A DNA stretch of 64,000 nucleotides from Sphingomonas swuensis (GTDB lineage: Bacteria; Pseudomonadota; Alphaproteobacteria; Sphingomonadales; Sphingomonadaceae), in NCBI RefSeq assembly GCF_039538045.1, contig NZ_BAABBQ010000001.1, positions 642,001 to 706,000 on the forward strand. The letters are read 5' to 3'. Positions 18,191-28,229 of this stretch are shown piece by piece. Position numbers and translations under genes: made by a program. The stretch's first letter is position 1. The number at the start of each line of letters is the position of its first letter. The notes under the pieces are model-generated. The model saw only the letters and a list, made by a program, of their open reading frames with translations. It did no database searches and was not told the DNA's origin.

Positions 18191-19162
18191 TTGCCAGACA
18201 CCACCACCATGCGCGCGGCCGTTCTTTCCGCGCCGCAGACGATCACCGTGTCCGAACTGCCGAAGAAGGAGCCGGGCGAAGGGCAGGTCCGGGTACGGCT
18301 GGAAGGGTGCGGCGTTTGCGCCTCGAACCTCGGTCCGTGGAGCGGCCCCGAGTGGCTGCAATATCCCGGTGAGCCGGGCGGGATGGGCCACGAGGGCTGG
18401 GGCACCATCGAGGCGGTCGGCCCGGGGGTCGAAGGTCTGGCGGTCGGCGACCGGATCGCGGCCTTGAGCTACAACAGCTACGCCAGCCATGATCTTGCCG
18501 ACGCAGACAAGGTGGTGAAGCTTCCGGAGGCGCTTGCCGGACAGCCCTTCCCGGGCGAGCCCTTGGGCTGTGCGTTCAACATCTTTCGCCGCGCCGACAT
18601 CAAGGCCGGGCAGACCGTCGCGATCGTCGGTATCGGTTTCCTCGGCGCGCTTCTGACCCGGCTCGCGACCGACGCGGGCGCGCGGGTCATCGCGATCAGC
18701 CGGCGTCACTACAGCCTGGAGGTCGCGCGCGAGTTCGGCGCGACCGAGACCATCCCGATGACCGATCACCACAAGATCATCGAGCAGGTCAAGGAGCTCA
18801 CCGGCGGCAAGTTCTGCGAGCGGGTGATCGAGGCGGTCGGCAAGCAGTGGCCGCTCGACCTCGCCGGCGAGCTTACCGCCGAGCGCGGCAAGCTGATCGT
18901 CGCCGGCTATCATCAGGACGGCCCGCGGACGGTCAACATGTGGCTCTGGAACTGGCGCGGGATCGACGTGATCAACGCGCACGAGCGCGACCCGCAGGTC
19001 TACATGGACGGGATCCGCGAGGCGGTCGACGCGGTCGCGAGCGGACGTCTCGACCCCAGCCCGCTCTACACCCATCGCTACAAGCTCGATGAACTGGCGC
19101 AGGCGCTCGACGCCACCCGCGACCGGCCGATGGGCTTCCTCAAGGCGATCATCGAACCATGA
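18191..19162 (+). CDS. Medium-chain zinc-type alcohol dehydrogenase-like protein
   Basis: A 323-residue MDR-superfamily oxidoreductase. The N-terminal GroES-like domain has CGVCASN (catalytic-zinc Cys) and GHEGWG (His-Glu). The four-cysteine structural zinc lobe of classic enzymes is missing. The Rossmann motif is near VGIGFLGALLTRL, and the coenzyme is uncertain. The TTG at 18191 is favoured by AAGGGGAG six bases upstream; the ATG at 18209 has no ribosome site but would suit the domain equally well. It overlaps the following Gfo/Idh gene by 4 bases (ATGA), so the two act in one unit, probably oxidising a sugar or cyclitol. Substrate unknown. Confidence 0.78.
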   Translation: MPDTTTMRAAVLSAPQTITVSELPKKEPGEGQVRVRLEGCGVCASNLGPWSGPEWLQYPGEPGGMGHEGWGTIEAVGPGVEGLAVGDRIAALSYNSYASHDLADADKVVKLPEALAGQPFPGEPLGCAFNIFRRADIKAGQTVAIVGIGFLGALLTRLATDAGARVIAISRRHYSLEVAREFGATETIPMTDHHKIIEQVKELTGGKFCERVIEAVGKQWPLDLAGELTAERGKLIVAGYHQDGPRTVNMWLWNWRGIDVINAHERDPQVYMDGIREAVDAVASGRLDPSPLYTHRYKLDELAQALDATRDRPMGFLKAIIEP

Positions 19163-20148
19163 GCGACAAGCCCCGGCTAGGCTTCCTCGGAATCGGCTGG
19201 ATCGGTCGCAACCGGATGGAAGCGATGCTCGGCACCGGCCTCGTCGAAGTCGCCGCGATCGCCGACCCTAGCCACGAAATGCGCGAGGAAGCGGCGGCGC
19301 TGGTGCCGGACGCGGTGGTTGCCGAAACGCTCGACGAGCTGCTGACGCAGGATCTCGACGGACTGGTCGTCGCAACCCCCTCGGCGCAGCATGCCGAGCA
19401 GTCGATCCGCGCGCTCGAGGCGGGACTCGCCGTCTTCTGCCAGAAGCCGCTCGGGCGGACCGCGGCGGAGGCCAGGGCTGTGGTCGATGCGGCAAGGGCG
19501 GCCGACAAGCTGCTCGGCGTCGATCTCAGCTACCGCTTCACAAACGGGATGCGGGCCATCCGCCGGGCGATCGCGTCGGGTGACCTCGGCCAGCCGTTCG
19601 CGGCCGACCTCGTCTTCCACAACGCCTATGGCCCGGGGAAGGACTGGTTCTTCGACCCCGCGCAGTCTGGCGGCGGCTGTGTCATCGACCTTGGCGTGCA
19701 CCTCGTCGACCTCGCCTTGTGGGCGATGGAGTGGCCCGAGGTGGTGAAGGTCGAGAGCCATCTGATGAGCGGCGGCAAGCCGCTGGCCGATGCGGCCACG
19801 ACCTGCGAGGATTATGCGGTCGCGACGCTCACGCTCGGCAATGGCGCGGTGGTCCGGCTGGCCTGCTCGTGGAAGCTGCCGGCGGGCAAGATGTGCGAGA
19901 TCGCCGCGGACTTCTACGGCACCGGCGGCGGCGGCCTGTTCCGCAATGTCGGCGGCAGCTACACCGACTTCGAGGCGTTCCGAACCGCCGGCACCGAGCG
20001 CTGGCATGCGGCCGAGCCCGATAGCGACTGGGGTGGCCGGGCGGCGGCGGACTGGGCCAGGCGGCTCGCCTCAGGCTCGGCGTTCGACCCCGAGGCAGAG
20101 CGGCTGGTCGAGGTCGCACGGGTCCTCGACGCCATCTACCAGCGCTAG
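19159..20148 (+). CDS. Gfo/Idh/MocA-family oxidoreductase
   Basis: A 329-residue NAD(P)-dependent sugar or inositol dehydrogenase. N-terminal Rossmann motif GFLGIGWIGRNRM is at about 8-20, followed by the family lysine motif CQKPLGR (in place of the usual E-K-P) and GGGCVIDLGVHLVDLALW, which holds the D-x-x-x-H motif of the active site. It is translationally coupled to the upstream dehydrogenase. Family members include myo- and scyllo-inositol dehydrogenases, relevant given the Ino1 and inositol-phosphatase genes about 12 kb away, but sugar 3-dehydrogenases are equally possible. Its last 78 bases overlap the opposite-strand gene at 20071. Confidence 0.85.
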   Translation: MSDKPRLGFLGIGWIGRNRMEAMLGTGLVEVAAIADPSHEMREEAAALVPDAVVAETLDELLTQDLDGLVVATPSAQHAEQSIRALEAGLAVFCQKPLGRTAAEARAVVDAARAADKLLGVDLSYRFTNGMRAIRRAIASGDLGQPFAADLVFHNAYGPGKDWFFDPAQSGGGCVIDLGVHLVDLALWAMEWPEVVKVESHLMSGGKPLADAATTCEDYAVATLTLGNGAVVRLACSWKLPAGKMCEIAADFYGTGGGGLFRNVGGSYTDFEAFRTAGTERWHAAEPDSDWGGRAAADWARRLASGSAFDPEAERLVEVARVLDAIYQR

Positions 20149-21723
20149 CTCGAAGCGGTGCGCGGCGGCGCGGTGACGCGCGGCCTCGTCGGAGCCGACC
20201 ATCGCTTCGCTCATCCGGTGCGCACCCAACCGGAAGGCGGCGTAGGCGATCCGGTAGAAGGCGAGGAGTTCGGGATCGCAGCCGAGCAGCTTCTCGAGGG
20301 CGGTGACCTCGGACCGGGCGAGGTCGAGCTCGATCGCGGCCGCCGCCACGTCCCAGGCGAGGTCCTGACAGCCAACGAGGTCGTGCGCCTGGTGATGGTC
20401 GAGCGCATCGGCCTTAAGGAGTTGACCGGACGGCAGACGGAGCCACTCGTGCGCAGCGAGCCTCCCGTCGATCGTCACCGGCCGAACCCTGGCTTGCAGC
20501 ACGTCTGCGGGCGGATTCCAGCGGGACAGAGCGGGCACGTTGCGCCGAACCATCGTGACCAGCTCGGCAAGCGACGCGCCGGGGCCCGCGGGAAGGGTGG
20601 CGCGGAGTGCGAGATAAGACGCGAGCTCATCGAGCGTCGGCTGCGTCGGGCTCGCCTCGGCATGCCAGCGCTGGACCAGCCAGCCGTGCGTCAGGCCGGC
20701 GACCTCGGGTCCGAAGCCGGTGCGGTGGAGCAAGCGGGCAAGGGCGAGTTTGCCCTCACCGATTGACCCTAGTCCCGCAAAGCGGACCAGCCACTCGACA
20801 CCGTCGGCGCGAACGAGGAACTTGGCGCGCTCCCAAGCAGGCGTGACCGGCGGCCAGGACCGCTCGTCGGCGCTCCACCGCGGGCGCCAGGCGCCGGCAA
20901 AGAGGTCATCCCAGCGGTCGATCGGCCCGGTAAGCTGCTCGACCCACGAACGCAGGCCGTCGATGCGGGCGACCGGGCGCTGCGCTTTGGCCCAGCGCGC
21001 GCAGTGGGCGGCGTCGGCCTCTGGGCCGAGATCGCCGTCGTGGCCGGGGAGGAAGGCGATGCGGTCGCGGGGCACGCCGCGGGCCTCGAGCCAGTCGGCG
21101 ACGCAGCCGAAGCTGCTTCCGGACAGGCCGGGCCCCTCGTCGACGATGACATAATGCGCCGGCCCCTCGAGCAGTTCGGCGGCCAGCCCCTCGTCGAGGC
21201 GAAGTTCGCGGCGGAAGGGATCGCCGGTCGGGCGCAGCGTCACGGGTCGAGGCGCCCCCAGCGCCGCCGCGGCAATGGCGGCGAGCCCCGCGCCAATGCT
21301 GCGCAGGCCGATCAGCCGTGGCCGCGCCTCGAGCGCAAGCATCCGTGCCGCCAGGCCATAGGCCTCGGGGTAGAGGGCGTAGAAGGCATAGCCTTCGGGC
21401 AGCCGGACTAGGACATTGTCGGGGAGAACGGGGATCGGCGGGATTGGCGGGGCAAGAGCGCCGGGACAGCCCAAGTCCCACGAGTGCATCAGCGCGCCGG
21501 CTTGATCCATCAGGGCGTTGAGGAGCGCGTCCTCCGCGGCACGACGCCGATCGATCCCGGCCGCCCGGAAGTCGCGGTCGGCGACGGCCTGGGCGAGTCC
21601 GGCGAGGGTGATGAAGCGGGCGCGCAGGCGGTCATGGTCAAGCCACCGGCCCTCGTCCGAGGCGAGCTCCTGCAGGCACCGGGCGGGGACGACCTCCTGC
21701 TCATGGTCGCCGTAGACCAGCAT
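20071..21723 (-). CDS. Two-part protein: phosphoribosyltransferase-like region plus possible kinase-fold C-terminus
   Basis: A 550-residue protein I do not recognise as a named family. Residues about 138-205 look like a type I phosphoribosyltransferase core: a loop LRSIGAGLAA, then hydrophobic residues and acidic VDEGPGLSGSSF at 194-205, resembling a PRPP-binding loop. Residues 300-470 contain KFLVRADGVEWLVRF and, at 435-460, LLKADALDHHQAHDLVG and QDLAWDVAAA. These faintly resemble the Asp-rich catalytic segment of aminoglycoside-phosphotransferase-like kinases. No membrane segment or signal peptide. It lies 4 bases after the UDP-glucuronate decarboxylase gene, last in the glycosylation operon. 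A phosphosugar or nucleotide-sugar role is plausible, but function is unknown. Confidence 0.6.
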   Translation of the reverse strand: MLVYGDHEQEVVPARCLQELASDEGRWLDHDRLRARFITLAGLAQAVADRDFRAAGIDRRRAAEDALLNALMDQAGALMHSWDLGCPGALAPPIPPIPVLPDNVLVRLPEGYAFYALYPEAYGLAARMLALEARPRLIGLRSIGAGLAAIAAAALGAPRPVTLRPTGDPFRRELRLDEGLAAELLEGPAHYVIVDEGPGLSGSSFGCVADWLEARGVPRDRIAFLPGHDGDLGPEADAAHCARWAKAQRPVARIDGLRSWVEQLTGPIDRWDDLFAGAWRPRWSADERSWPPVTPAWERAKFLVRADGVEWLVRFAGLGSIGEGKLALARLLHRTGFGPEVAGLTHGWLVQRWHAEASPTQPTLDELASYLALRATLPAGPGASLAELVTMVRRNVPALSRWNPPADVLQARVRPVTIDGRLAAHEWLRLPSGQLLKADALDHHQAHDLVGCQDLAWDVAAAAIELDLARSEVTALEKLLGCDPELLAFYRIAYAAFRLGAHRMSEAMVGSDEAARHRAAAHRFELALVDGVEDPCDLDQPLCLGVERRA

Positions 21724-21727
21724 GAGC

Positions 21728-22761
<1,034 letters not shown>

Positions 22762-22777
<16 letters not shown>

Positions 22778-23865
22778 CCTTCTCCGGCAAGGGCCGCCGT
22801 ATGTTTGCCAACCATGGCTTCCTCAAGATGGCGTTCGAGTTCGCCGGCCCGGACCGCCGACGTGTGCTCCGCCAGCGCCCTAACGCGTGCCGCCTCGCCG
22901 ATCGCGCGTGCCTGGGCGGGAGCGATGCCTTCGAGCGCGGCAACCACGTCCTCGGTCGTGCGTGCAAGCAATATCTCGCGGCCCGGCTCGAACAGCTGGT
23001 CGAGCCCGTCCCAGACATCGGAAATGACCGGGCAGCCGCACATCGCCGCTTCGAACAGTCGGACGCTCGGGCTCCATCCGGCCGCGATCATGTCGGCACG
23101 GGTGACGTTGAGCGTGAAGCGGCTGGCGGCATAGAAGTCGGGGTGCTCGGCCGGCGGGACATGCTCGATCCGCTCGACGTTGGCGGGCCATTCGATGTCG
23201 CCGGGGTAGAGCGGGCCGGCGACGCAGAAGCGCCGTTCGGGAAGCGCGCGCGCGGCGGCGCAAAGAAGCTTCTCGACCGTCGGCTGGCGATCCTCCGACC
23301 AGGTGCCGAGATAGGACAAATCCCAGCGGCTCGGCACGTCGAGCGGCCGGTAGATGGCGGGATCGGCCTGGCAGTAGAGCGCGCGGGCGCCGGGCGAACC
23401 CAGCTCGCGCTCGATGAAGCGCAGCGTGGGGCCTCCGGTGAAGCTCAGATAGACGTCGAAGCCGGGGATCAGTTCGGGGCTGAGATATTCGAAGTCGCCG
23501 CGAGCGAACTTGGCCAGCGTCACCGGCGTGTCGATGTCGTAGAAGGCCGTCACTCCGCGCGCGGTCTGCTGCACGAAACGACCGACGTCCACCCCTTGCG
23601 GCACGTAGGAGCCGACCATGACCGCGTCGGCGCGCGCGATCTCGCCTTGCCAGCGTTCGAGGTCCTTGAGATCCGAATAGAATGAGAGCCGGCAATAGTC
23701 GGGATCGGCAAGGTCGCGCTGGCTGGCGTACCAGGGCACGTCGCGCTCGAGGAACAGGATGTCGTGCCCGCGCGTGGCGAACTCGCCGAGCAGACCGCGG
23801 AAGGTGGTCGCGTGGCCGTTGCCCCAGGAGGAGCTCAGCGACAGGCCGAGGACGACGAGCTTCAT
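22762..23865 (-). CDS. CgeB-like glycosyltransferase 1
   Basis: A 367-residue GT-B-type glycosyltransferase resembling the CgeB/Glyco_trans_1_2 group. It starts MKLVVLGLSLSSSWGNGHAT. The donor-binding half includes FTLNVTRADMIAAGWSPSVRLFEAAMCGCPVIS with the E-A-A-x-C-G-C-P core. The ATG at 23865 is fixed by homology to its neighbour and by a 4-base overlap with the preceding stop. It is 3' in a chain of six genes joined by 4-base overlaps, ahead of the UDP-xylose synthase. No signal peptide, so cytoplasmic. Acceptor and sugar unknown. Confidence 0.83.
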
Positions 23866-24956
23866 GCCGCCACCAGCTCGCGCTTGGCGGCAAGCTCGGC
23901 GCGGAGCACCCGGTCGGCCTCGACCCCGCGATGCGCATAGGTGTGCTCGGCCAGCACCCGGGCGAGCGCGGCGTCGCCGATCGCTCGGGCGCGCTCGGGC
24001 GTGAGGCGGGCAAGGTGATCGGCGACATCCTGTCCGTCGCGCGCGACCAGCACTTCCTTCTCGGGCTCGAGGAACTGCTCGATGCCTTCCCACGCGTCGG
24101 TGATCAGGCAGGCGGCGGCGCCGGCGGCCTCGAAGACGCGGGTGGCGGGCGAGAAGCCGACGTTGGCCATGCTGTCGCGAGCGACGTTGAGGACCGCTGC
24201 GGGCGAGCAGTTGAAGGCGTTGTGGTCGGCGGTCCCGACATGACCGACGGCGTGGACATTGGCCGGCATGCCCTTGCCCGCCCAGCCGTTGCCGCCGAGC
24301 AGGAACCTCTTGTCCGGGCTGACTTCTGCTGCGCGGAGGAAGAACTCCTCGACCCGGGCCTCACGATCGGGAAGACGGTTGGCGAGAAATCCGAGATCGG
24401 CGGCGAAGCGATCCTCGCGCGGCACCGGATGGTGGGTGGCGGGATCGAGGGCATTGTAGATGGGCACGCACTTCCTCGCGCCGAAGCCCTCGTAAGCGGA
24501 GATGACCGGCGGACCGCCGCCATAGGTCAGCACGAGGTCGAACTCCGGCAGGCGGCGGCGCAGCGGATGGTCGGGCGCCCCGGCCAATTCCTCGAGCGTC
24601 GCCGCGGCATCGACGTCCCAATAGACCTTGAGCGCGTTCGGGGCTGCCCGGTCGAGCACGCCTTCGGTCAGCTCGTCGTCGAACACTCCGACGCCACTCG
24701 CCTTGACCGCGATGTCGGCGGCGGCGGCCTCGTCGAGCACTCGCCGGCAGGCATCGGGAGTCGCGTCATAGACCACCGAGCGGGCATAGGCGGGCGGGTC
24801 GATGTCCCTGTGCTGCTGCCGCTCGAAGGCGTCTGGCTCGTAGAAGGTGATGGCGTGGCCGTGACCCGCAAGCTCCTTGAGAATGCCGCGATAGTAGGTC
24901 GCCGCGCCGTTCCAGTAGGCGCTGAGAAGGGAGGAGCCGTAGAAGGCGATGTTCAT
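23862..24956 (-). CDS. CgeB-like glycosyltransferase 2
   Basis: A 364-residue paralogue of the following gene, starting MNIAFYGSSLLSAYWNGAAT. Conserved C-terminal segment is LNVARDSMANVGFSPATRVFEAAGAAACLIT, with WEGIEQFLEPEKEVLVARD as in the other CgeB-like protein. A long open frame runs upstream to 25331, but that part is read over the next gene and is rejected; ATG 24956 gives a 4-base overlap. CgeB of Bacillus is linked to glycosylation of the spore surface; in Gram-negatives the role of these enzymes is not established. Confidence 0.82.
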   Translation of the reverse strand: MNIAFYGSSLLSAYWNGAATYYRGILKELAGHGHAITFYEPDAFERQQHRDIDPPAYARSVVYDATPDACRRVLDEAAAADIAVKASGVGVFDDELTEGVLDRAAPNALKVYWDVDAAATLEELAGAPDHPLRRRLPEFDLVLTYGGGPPVISAYEGFGARKCVPIYNALDPATHHPVPREDRFAADLGFLANRLPDREARVEEFFLRAAEVSPDKRFLLGGNGWAGKGMPANVHAVGHVGTADHNAFNCSPAAVLNVARDSMANVGFSPATRVFEAAGAAACLITDAWEGIEQFLEPEKEVLVARDGQDVADHLARLTPERARAIGDAALARVLAEHTYAHRGVEADRVLRAELAAKRELVAA

Positions 24957-26059
24957 GCGTCGACCTTGTCGGTGAGGGTGGCGACGATGCCGAGCAGCTC
25001 GTCGACCCGGTGGGCGCAGCTGTGGCGGGCGCGGATGGTGGCGAGACCCTTGGCGGCGAGGCGCTCGCGAAGGGCGGGATCGTCGCGCAGGGCGGTGAGG
25101 TGGCGGGTCATCTCGGCACCGTCGCGCGCGACAAGATAGTCCTCGCCGGGAGTGAACAGGCCCTCGCTGTCGTCCCAAGGCGCGCTGACCAAGGGGATCC
25201 CGCAGGCGAGCGCCTCGAACACGCGGATGGTCGGGATGCCGGGGAGCACCTCGCGATAGAAGCGGCGGGGGACGTGGACCGTGGTGAGCGCCCTCGCGAA
25301 CACCTCCGGCGCGGCGGCGTTGGGGAGCCATCCAGCGAATCTGATGCCGTAGCGGGCCAGCGTCGCGAGCGCCTCGGGTGGGTAGCGGACGCCATGGATG
25401 GTGAGCGGAAGACCGGCCTGCGCGGCGGCGCGGAAGAGATATTCCTCGAGCTCGGCCGAGCGCTCGCCGTCGCCCCAGTTGCCGATCCAGACCAGTCCCT
25501 CGCGCTGCTGTTCGCGAACCGGCGGATGGAACAGGCGCGTGTCGGCGGCCTCGTGCCAGGTCCAGACCCGGCCTTCCCAGCCCCAGCGACGGTAGACCTC
25601 GCTCAGCGTCTCGCCGAACGCCAGCACCCCGTCATAGCCCGACAGGTCGAAGGCGCGGATCGCCTGCGGATCGCTGACCGCGCGGTGGTGCGTGTCGTGG
25701 AAGAGGAGGGTGAAGCGGGCGCCAGCCTTGCGCAGCGCTCCGATCGCGGCGACCAGCGCGGGCTCGTTCCACTCATGGACGATGACTAGGTCGGAATCGC
25801 CGACGAGCGCGTCGGGGGCGGCATCCGGAGCGAAGGTCTCGATCACGTCCTGAAGGTCGGGGTAGGCGGCGCGCCAGGCGTCGAGACCCTGCTCGCCGCC
25901 GTCCTGGCGGAGGTTGTCGAGGCTCCAATTGCGCCCCGGCTCGAGCGCGCGGACATGGTGGCCGCGGGCCTTCAGCTCGCGCAGGATGCCGCGCAGGAAG
26001 TGCGCGTTGCCGTGATTCCAGCAGCTGCGGAGCGAATGCGTGAAATAGGCGATCCTCAC
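24953..26059 (-). CDS. Glycosyltransferase (CgeB/GT-B-like)
   Basis: A 368-residue GT-B enzyme beginning (GTG)RIAYFTHSLRSCWNHGNAHF, of the same start type as the two CgeB-like genes downstream. The donor-site half contains LPGIPTIRVFEALACGIPLVSAPW followed by GEDYLVARD. GTG 26059 was chosen because it overlaps the stop of the upstream gene in GTGA and matches the start pattern of its paralogues; the long frame upstream is not coding. Probably works in series with its neighbours on one oligosaccharide or glycolipid. Confidence 0.8.
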   Translation of the reverse strand: MRIAYFTHSLRSCWNHGNAHFLRGILRELKARGHHVRALEPGRNWSLDNLRQDGGEQGLDAWRAAYPDLQDVIETFAPDAAPDALVGDSDLVIVHEWNEPALVAAIGALRKAGARFTLLFHDTHHRAVSDPQAIRAFDLSGYDGVLAFGETLSEVYRRWGWEGRVWTWHEAADTRLFHPPVREQQREGLVWIGNWGDGERSAELEEYLFRAAAQAGLPLTIHGVRYPPEALATLARYGIRFAGWLPNAAAPEVFARALTTVHVPRRFYREVLPGIPTIRVFEALACGIPLVSAPWDDSEGLFTPGEDYLVARDGAEMTRHLTALRDDPALRERLAAKGLATIRARHSCAHRVDELLGIVATLTDKVDA

Positions 26060-27147
26060 GCGGCGACCTTCTGCCGCTCGACGAGCCCGTCGTAGAGATC
26101 GAGCATCGCGCTTCCCATGGCATGCGGGGAGAAATGCGCGGCGCGCGCCCGCGCCGCGTCGCCCAATTCGCCGCGAAGCTCGGGCCGGGCGACCAGCCGC
26201 TCGACCGCGGCGGCGATGGCATGTTCGTCGAGAGGGTCGACGAACAGCGCCGCACCGTCCCACAGCTCGCGGAAACCCGGTCGGTCGGCGAGCACCAGCG
26301 CGCAGCCACATTGCGCGGCTTCGAGGACGGCAAGGCCGAACGGCTCATAGAGCGCGGCCGAGACGAACACCGGCCGCTCGGCGAGGAGGCTGGCAAGCTG
26401 CTCCGACGACAGCGGGCCAAGCGCCTCGGCATAAGAGAGGCGAACCGCGCTGTCGGTAGGACCGTGGAGCGGTCCGGCGGCGCGGAAGGGGATCCTGCTC
26501 AGCGCCGCGGCCCGGTCGAAGGCGGCGACATTCTTGCCCGAATCCCATAGCCGACCGGCGGTCAGCGCATAGTCGACGGGGATCGCCGCTGGACCGGCGA
26601 GTTGGTGGCGGCCGTTGTGCACGGCCTGCGGCAGCGACGGCAACGCGTAAGTCTCCTGCACCGCCGCGGCGAAGGCGCGGGTAGGTGCGACCACCAGCGC
26701 GCTCGCAGCAAGGCCGCGCGCGACCATCGCCGAGCGCCAGGCGAGATCGTCGGGCAGGGGGCCACTCTTGACCGCGTCCCACCAGGTGCCGACGCAACTG
26801 TGGACGACGCTGACGACCGGGGCAGGGTAATCGGCGAGCGCGAGCGCCGGACTGTGGAGCTGGACGAGGTCCGCTCCGGCCTCGCGGGCCAGGGCGGCGA
26901 GCGCGGTGGCCGCGGCGAGCACCTCCTCGTCGCTGCCCGCGGTCCAGTCCAGCGGGAGGCTTGTCCCGACAAGCTGCAAGCCCGGCACCGCGGCGGCGTC
27001 CGACATCTGCTCGTTCGAAGGCGGAGGACCGAGCACCGCGAGCAGGACCACCATGTCCTCGGCCCCGGCGAGTGCCCGGGCAAGGTCGAGCGAATAGGTC
27101 CAGACGCCGCCGACCGCGTCGGTGGTCAGCAGCAGTCGCTGCCTCAT
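26056..27147 (-). CDS. GT4-type glycosyltransferase
   Basis: A 363-residue retaining-type GT-B glycosyltransferase. It starts MRQRLLLTTDAVGGVWTYSL, with the GGVW acceptor-side loop. The donor motif near residue 270 reads YEPFGLAVLEAAQCG, with two glutamates seven residues apart as in GT4 enzymes. Cytoplasmic. ATG 27147 overlaps the stop of the epimerase gene by 4 bases. Together with the three other transferases this implies at least a tri- or tetrasaccharide product or four different acceptors. Confidence 0.85.
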   Translation of the reverse strand: MRQRLLLTTDAVGGVWTYSLDLARALAGAEDMVVLLAVLGPPPSNEQMSDAAAVPGLQLVGTSLPLDWTAGSDEEVLAAATALAALAREAGADLVQLHSPALALADYPAPVVSVVHSCVGTWWDAVKSGPLPDDLAWRSAMVARGLAASALVVAPTRAFAAAVQETYALPSLPQAVHNGRHQLAGPAAIPVDYALTAGRLWDSGKNVAAFDRAAALSRIPFRAAGPLHGPTDSAVRLSYAEALGPLSSEQLASLLAERPVFVSAALYEPFGLAVLEAAQCGCALVLADRPGFRELWDGAALFVDPLDEHAIAAAVERLVARPELRGELGDAARARAAHFSPHAMGSAMLDLYDGLVERQKVAA

Positions 27148-28229
27148 GCCGGAACCCTGAGGCGGACCGTCTCGCCCTCGAGCGGGAGCCCGCGCTCGGC
27201 GGCAAGCCAGTGGGCAAGGGTGGCGACTCCATCCTTCCACCCGCGGGCGGGCGCGAGCCCGAGCTCGCTCGCAATCCGGCGGGTATCGGCAACGAAGTAG
27301 CGCTGGTCGCCCGCGCGCCAGTCGGAATAGCGGACGTCGGGCGTGCGGCCGGTGAGCGCCTCGATATGGCGCATCAGCTGGCGGAGGCTGACCGCATTGG
27401 CGGGGCCACCACCAAGGTTGAAGGCGCGCCCGGCAATCCGGTCGATCTGCTTCCACGCGGCCATGTAGGCGTCGACCGCGTCGCCGACGTCGAGGATGTC
27501 GCGGACCTGCGCGCCGTCGCCATAAAGGGTGATGGTCTCGCCCTCGAGCGCGCGGATCAGGAAGTGGGCGACCCAGCCCTGGTCCTCGGTCCCCATCTGC
27601 CGCTGGCCATAGATGCAGCTCATCCGGATGACCGCGGCGGGCAGGTCGAAGCTGCGCGCATAGTCGAGCACATATTGGTCGGCGGCGCCCTTCGAGCAGC
27701 CGTAGGGCGTGTGGAAGTCGAGCGGACGCGCTTCGCCGATGCCGTGGCAGCGAACGTCGGGATCGACCGGCTCGTAGCGCTCGCCCTCGAGCCGGAACTC
27801 GAGGTCGGCGAGATCGCCGTAGACCTTATTGGTCGAGGCGAAGATCAGCGGCGTTCGGCGACCGGCGGTGCGCAGCGCATCGAGCAGATGCAGCGTCCCG
27901 CGGACGTTGATGTCGAAATCCTCGCGAGGATCGACGAGGCTGGTCGTGACCGCGACCTGCGCCGCCATGTGGAAGACGGCTTCGGCCTCGCGCGCGGCGG
28001 CGGCGAGGCTGTCCTCGTCGCGGATATCGCCGCGGGTGAAGCTGATCCTGTCACCGTGGCGCTGCTGGAGCCAGGCGAGATTGCGCTCGACCCCCGGACG
28101 CGACAGGGCGTCGAACAGGTGGACCTCATGGCCCTTGGAGGCGAGGCGGTCGGCGATATTGCTGCCGATGAAGCCCGCGCCGCCGGTGACGAGGACCGGC
28201 TTCGATCGAAGCAGCGCAGGGCCGCTCAC
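27144..28229 (-). CDS. NAD-dependent nucleotide-sugar epimerase (CDP-paratose 2-epimerase-like)
   Basis: A 361-residue extended SDR. N-terminal VTGGAGFIGSNIADRL, then STNKVYGD and YGCSKGAADQY (catalytic Tyr-x-x-x-Lys), and RMSCIYGQRQMGTEDQGW, which is typical of the CDP-tyvelose/CDP-paratose 2-epimerase branch. GTG 28229 overlaps the preceding stop (GTGA). The actual nucleotide sugar is uncertain because the other genes of CDP-dideoxysugar synthesis are not present in this window. It could act as a C2 or C4 epimerase on a UDP or GDP sugar. Confidence 0.8.
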   Translation of the reverse strand: MSGPALLRSKPVLVTGGAGFIGSNIADRLASKGHEVHLFDALSRPGVERNLAWLQQRHGDRISFTRGDIRDEDSLAAAAREAEAVFHMAAQVAVTTSLVDPREDFDINVRGTLHLLDALRTAGRRTPLIFASTNKVYGDLADLEFRLEGERYEPVDPDVRCHGIGEARPLDFHTPYGCSKGAADQYVLDYARSFDLPAAVIRMSCIYGQRQMGTEDQGWVAHFLIRALEGETITLYGDGAQVRDILDVGDAVDAYMAAWKQIDRIAGRAFNLGGGPANAVSLRQLMRHIEALTGRTPDVRYSDWRAGDQRYFVADTRRIASELGLAPARGWKDGVATLAHWLAAERGLPLEGETVRLRVPA

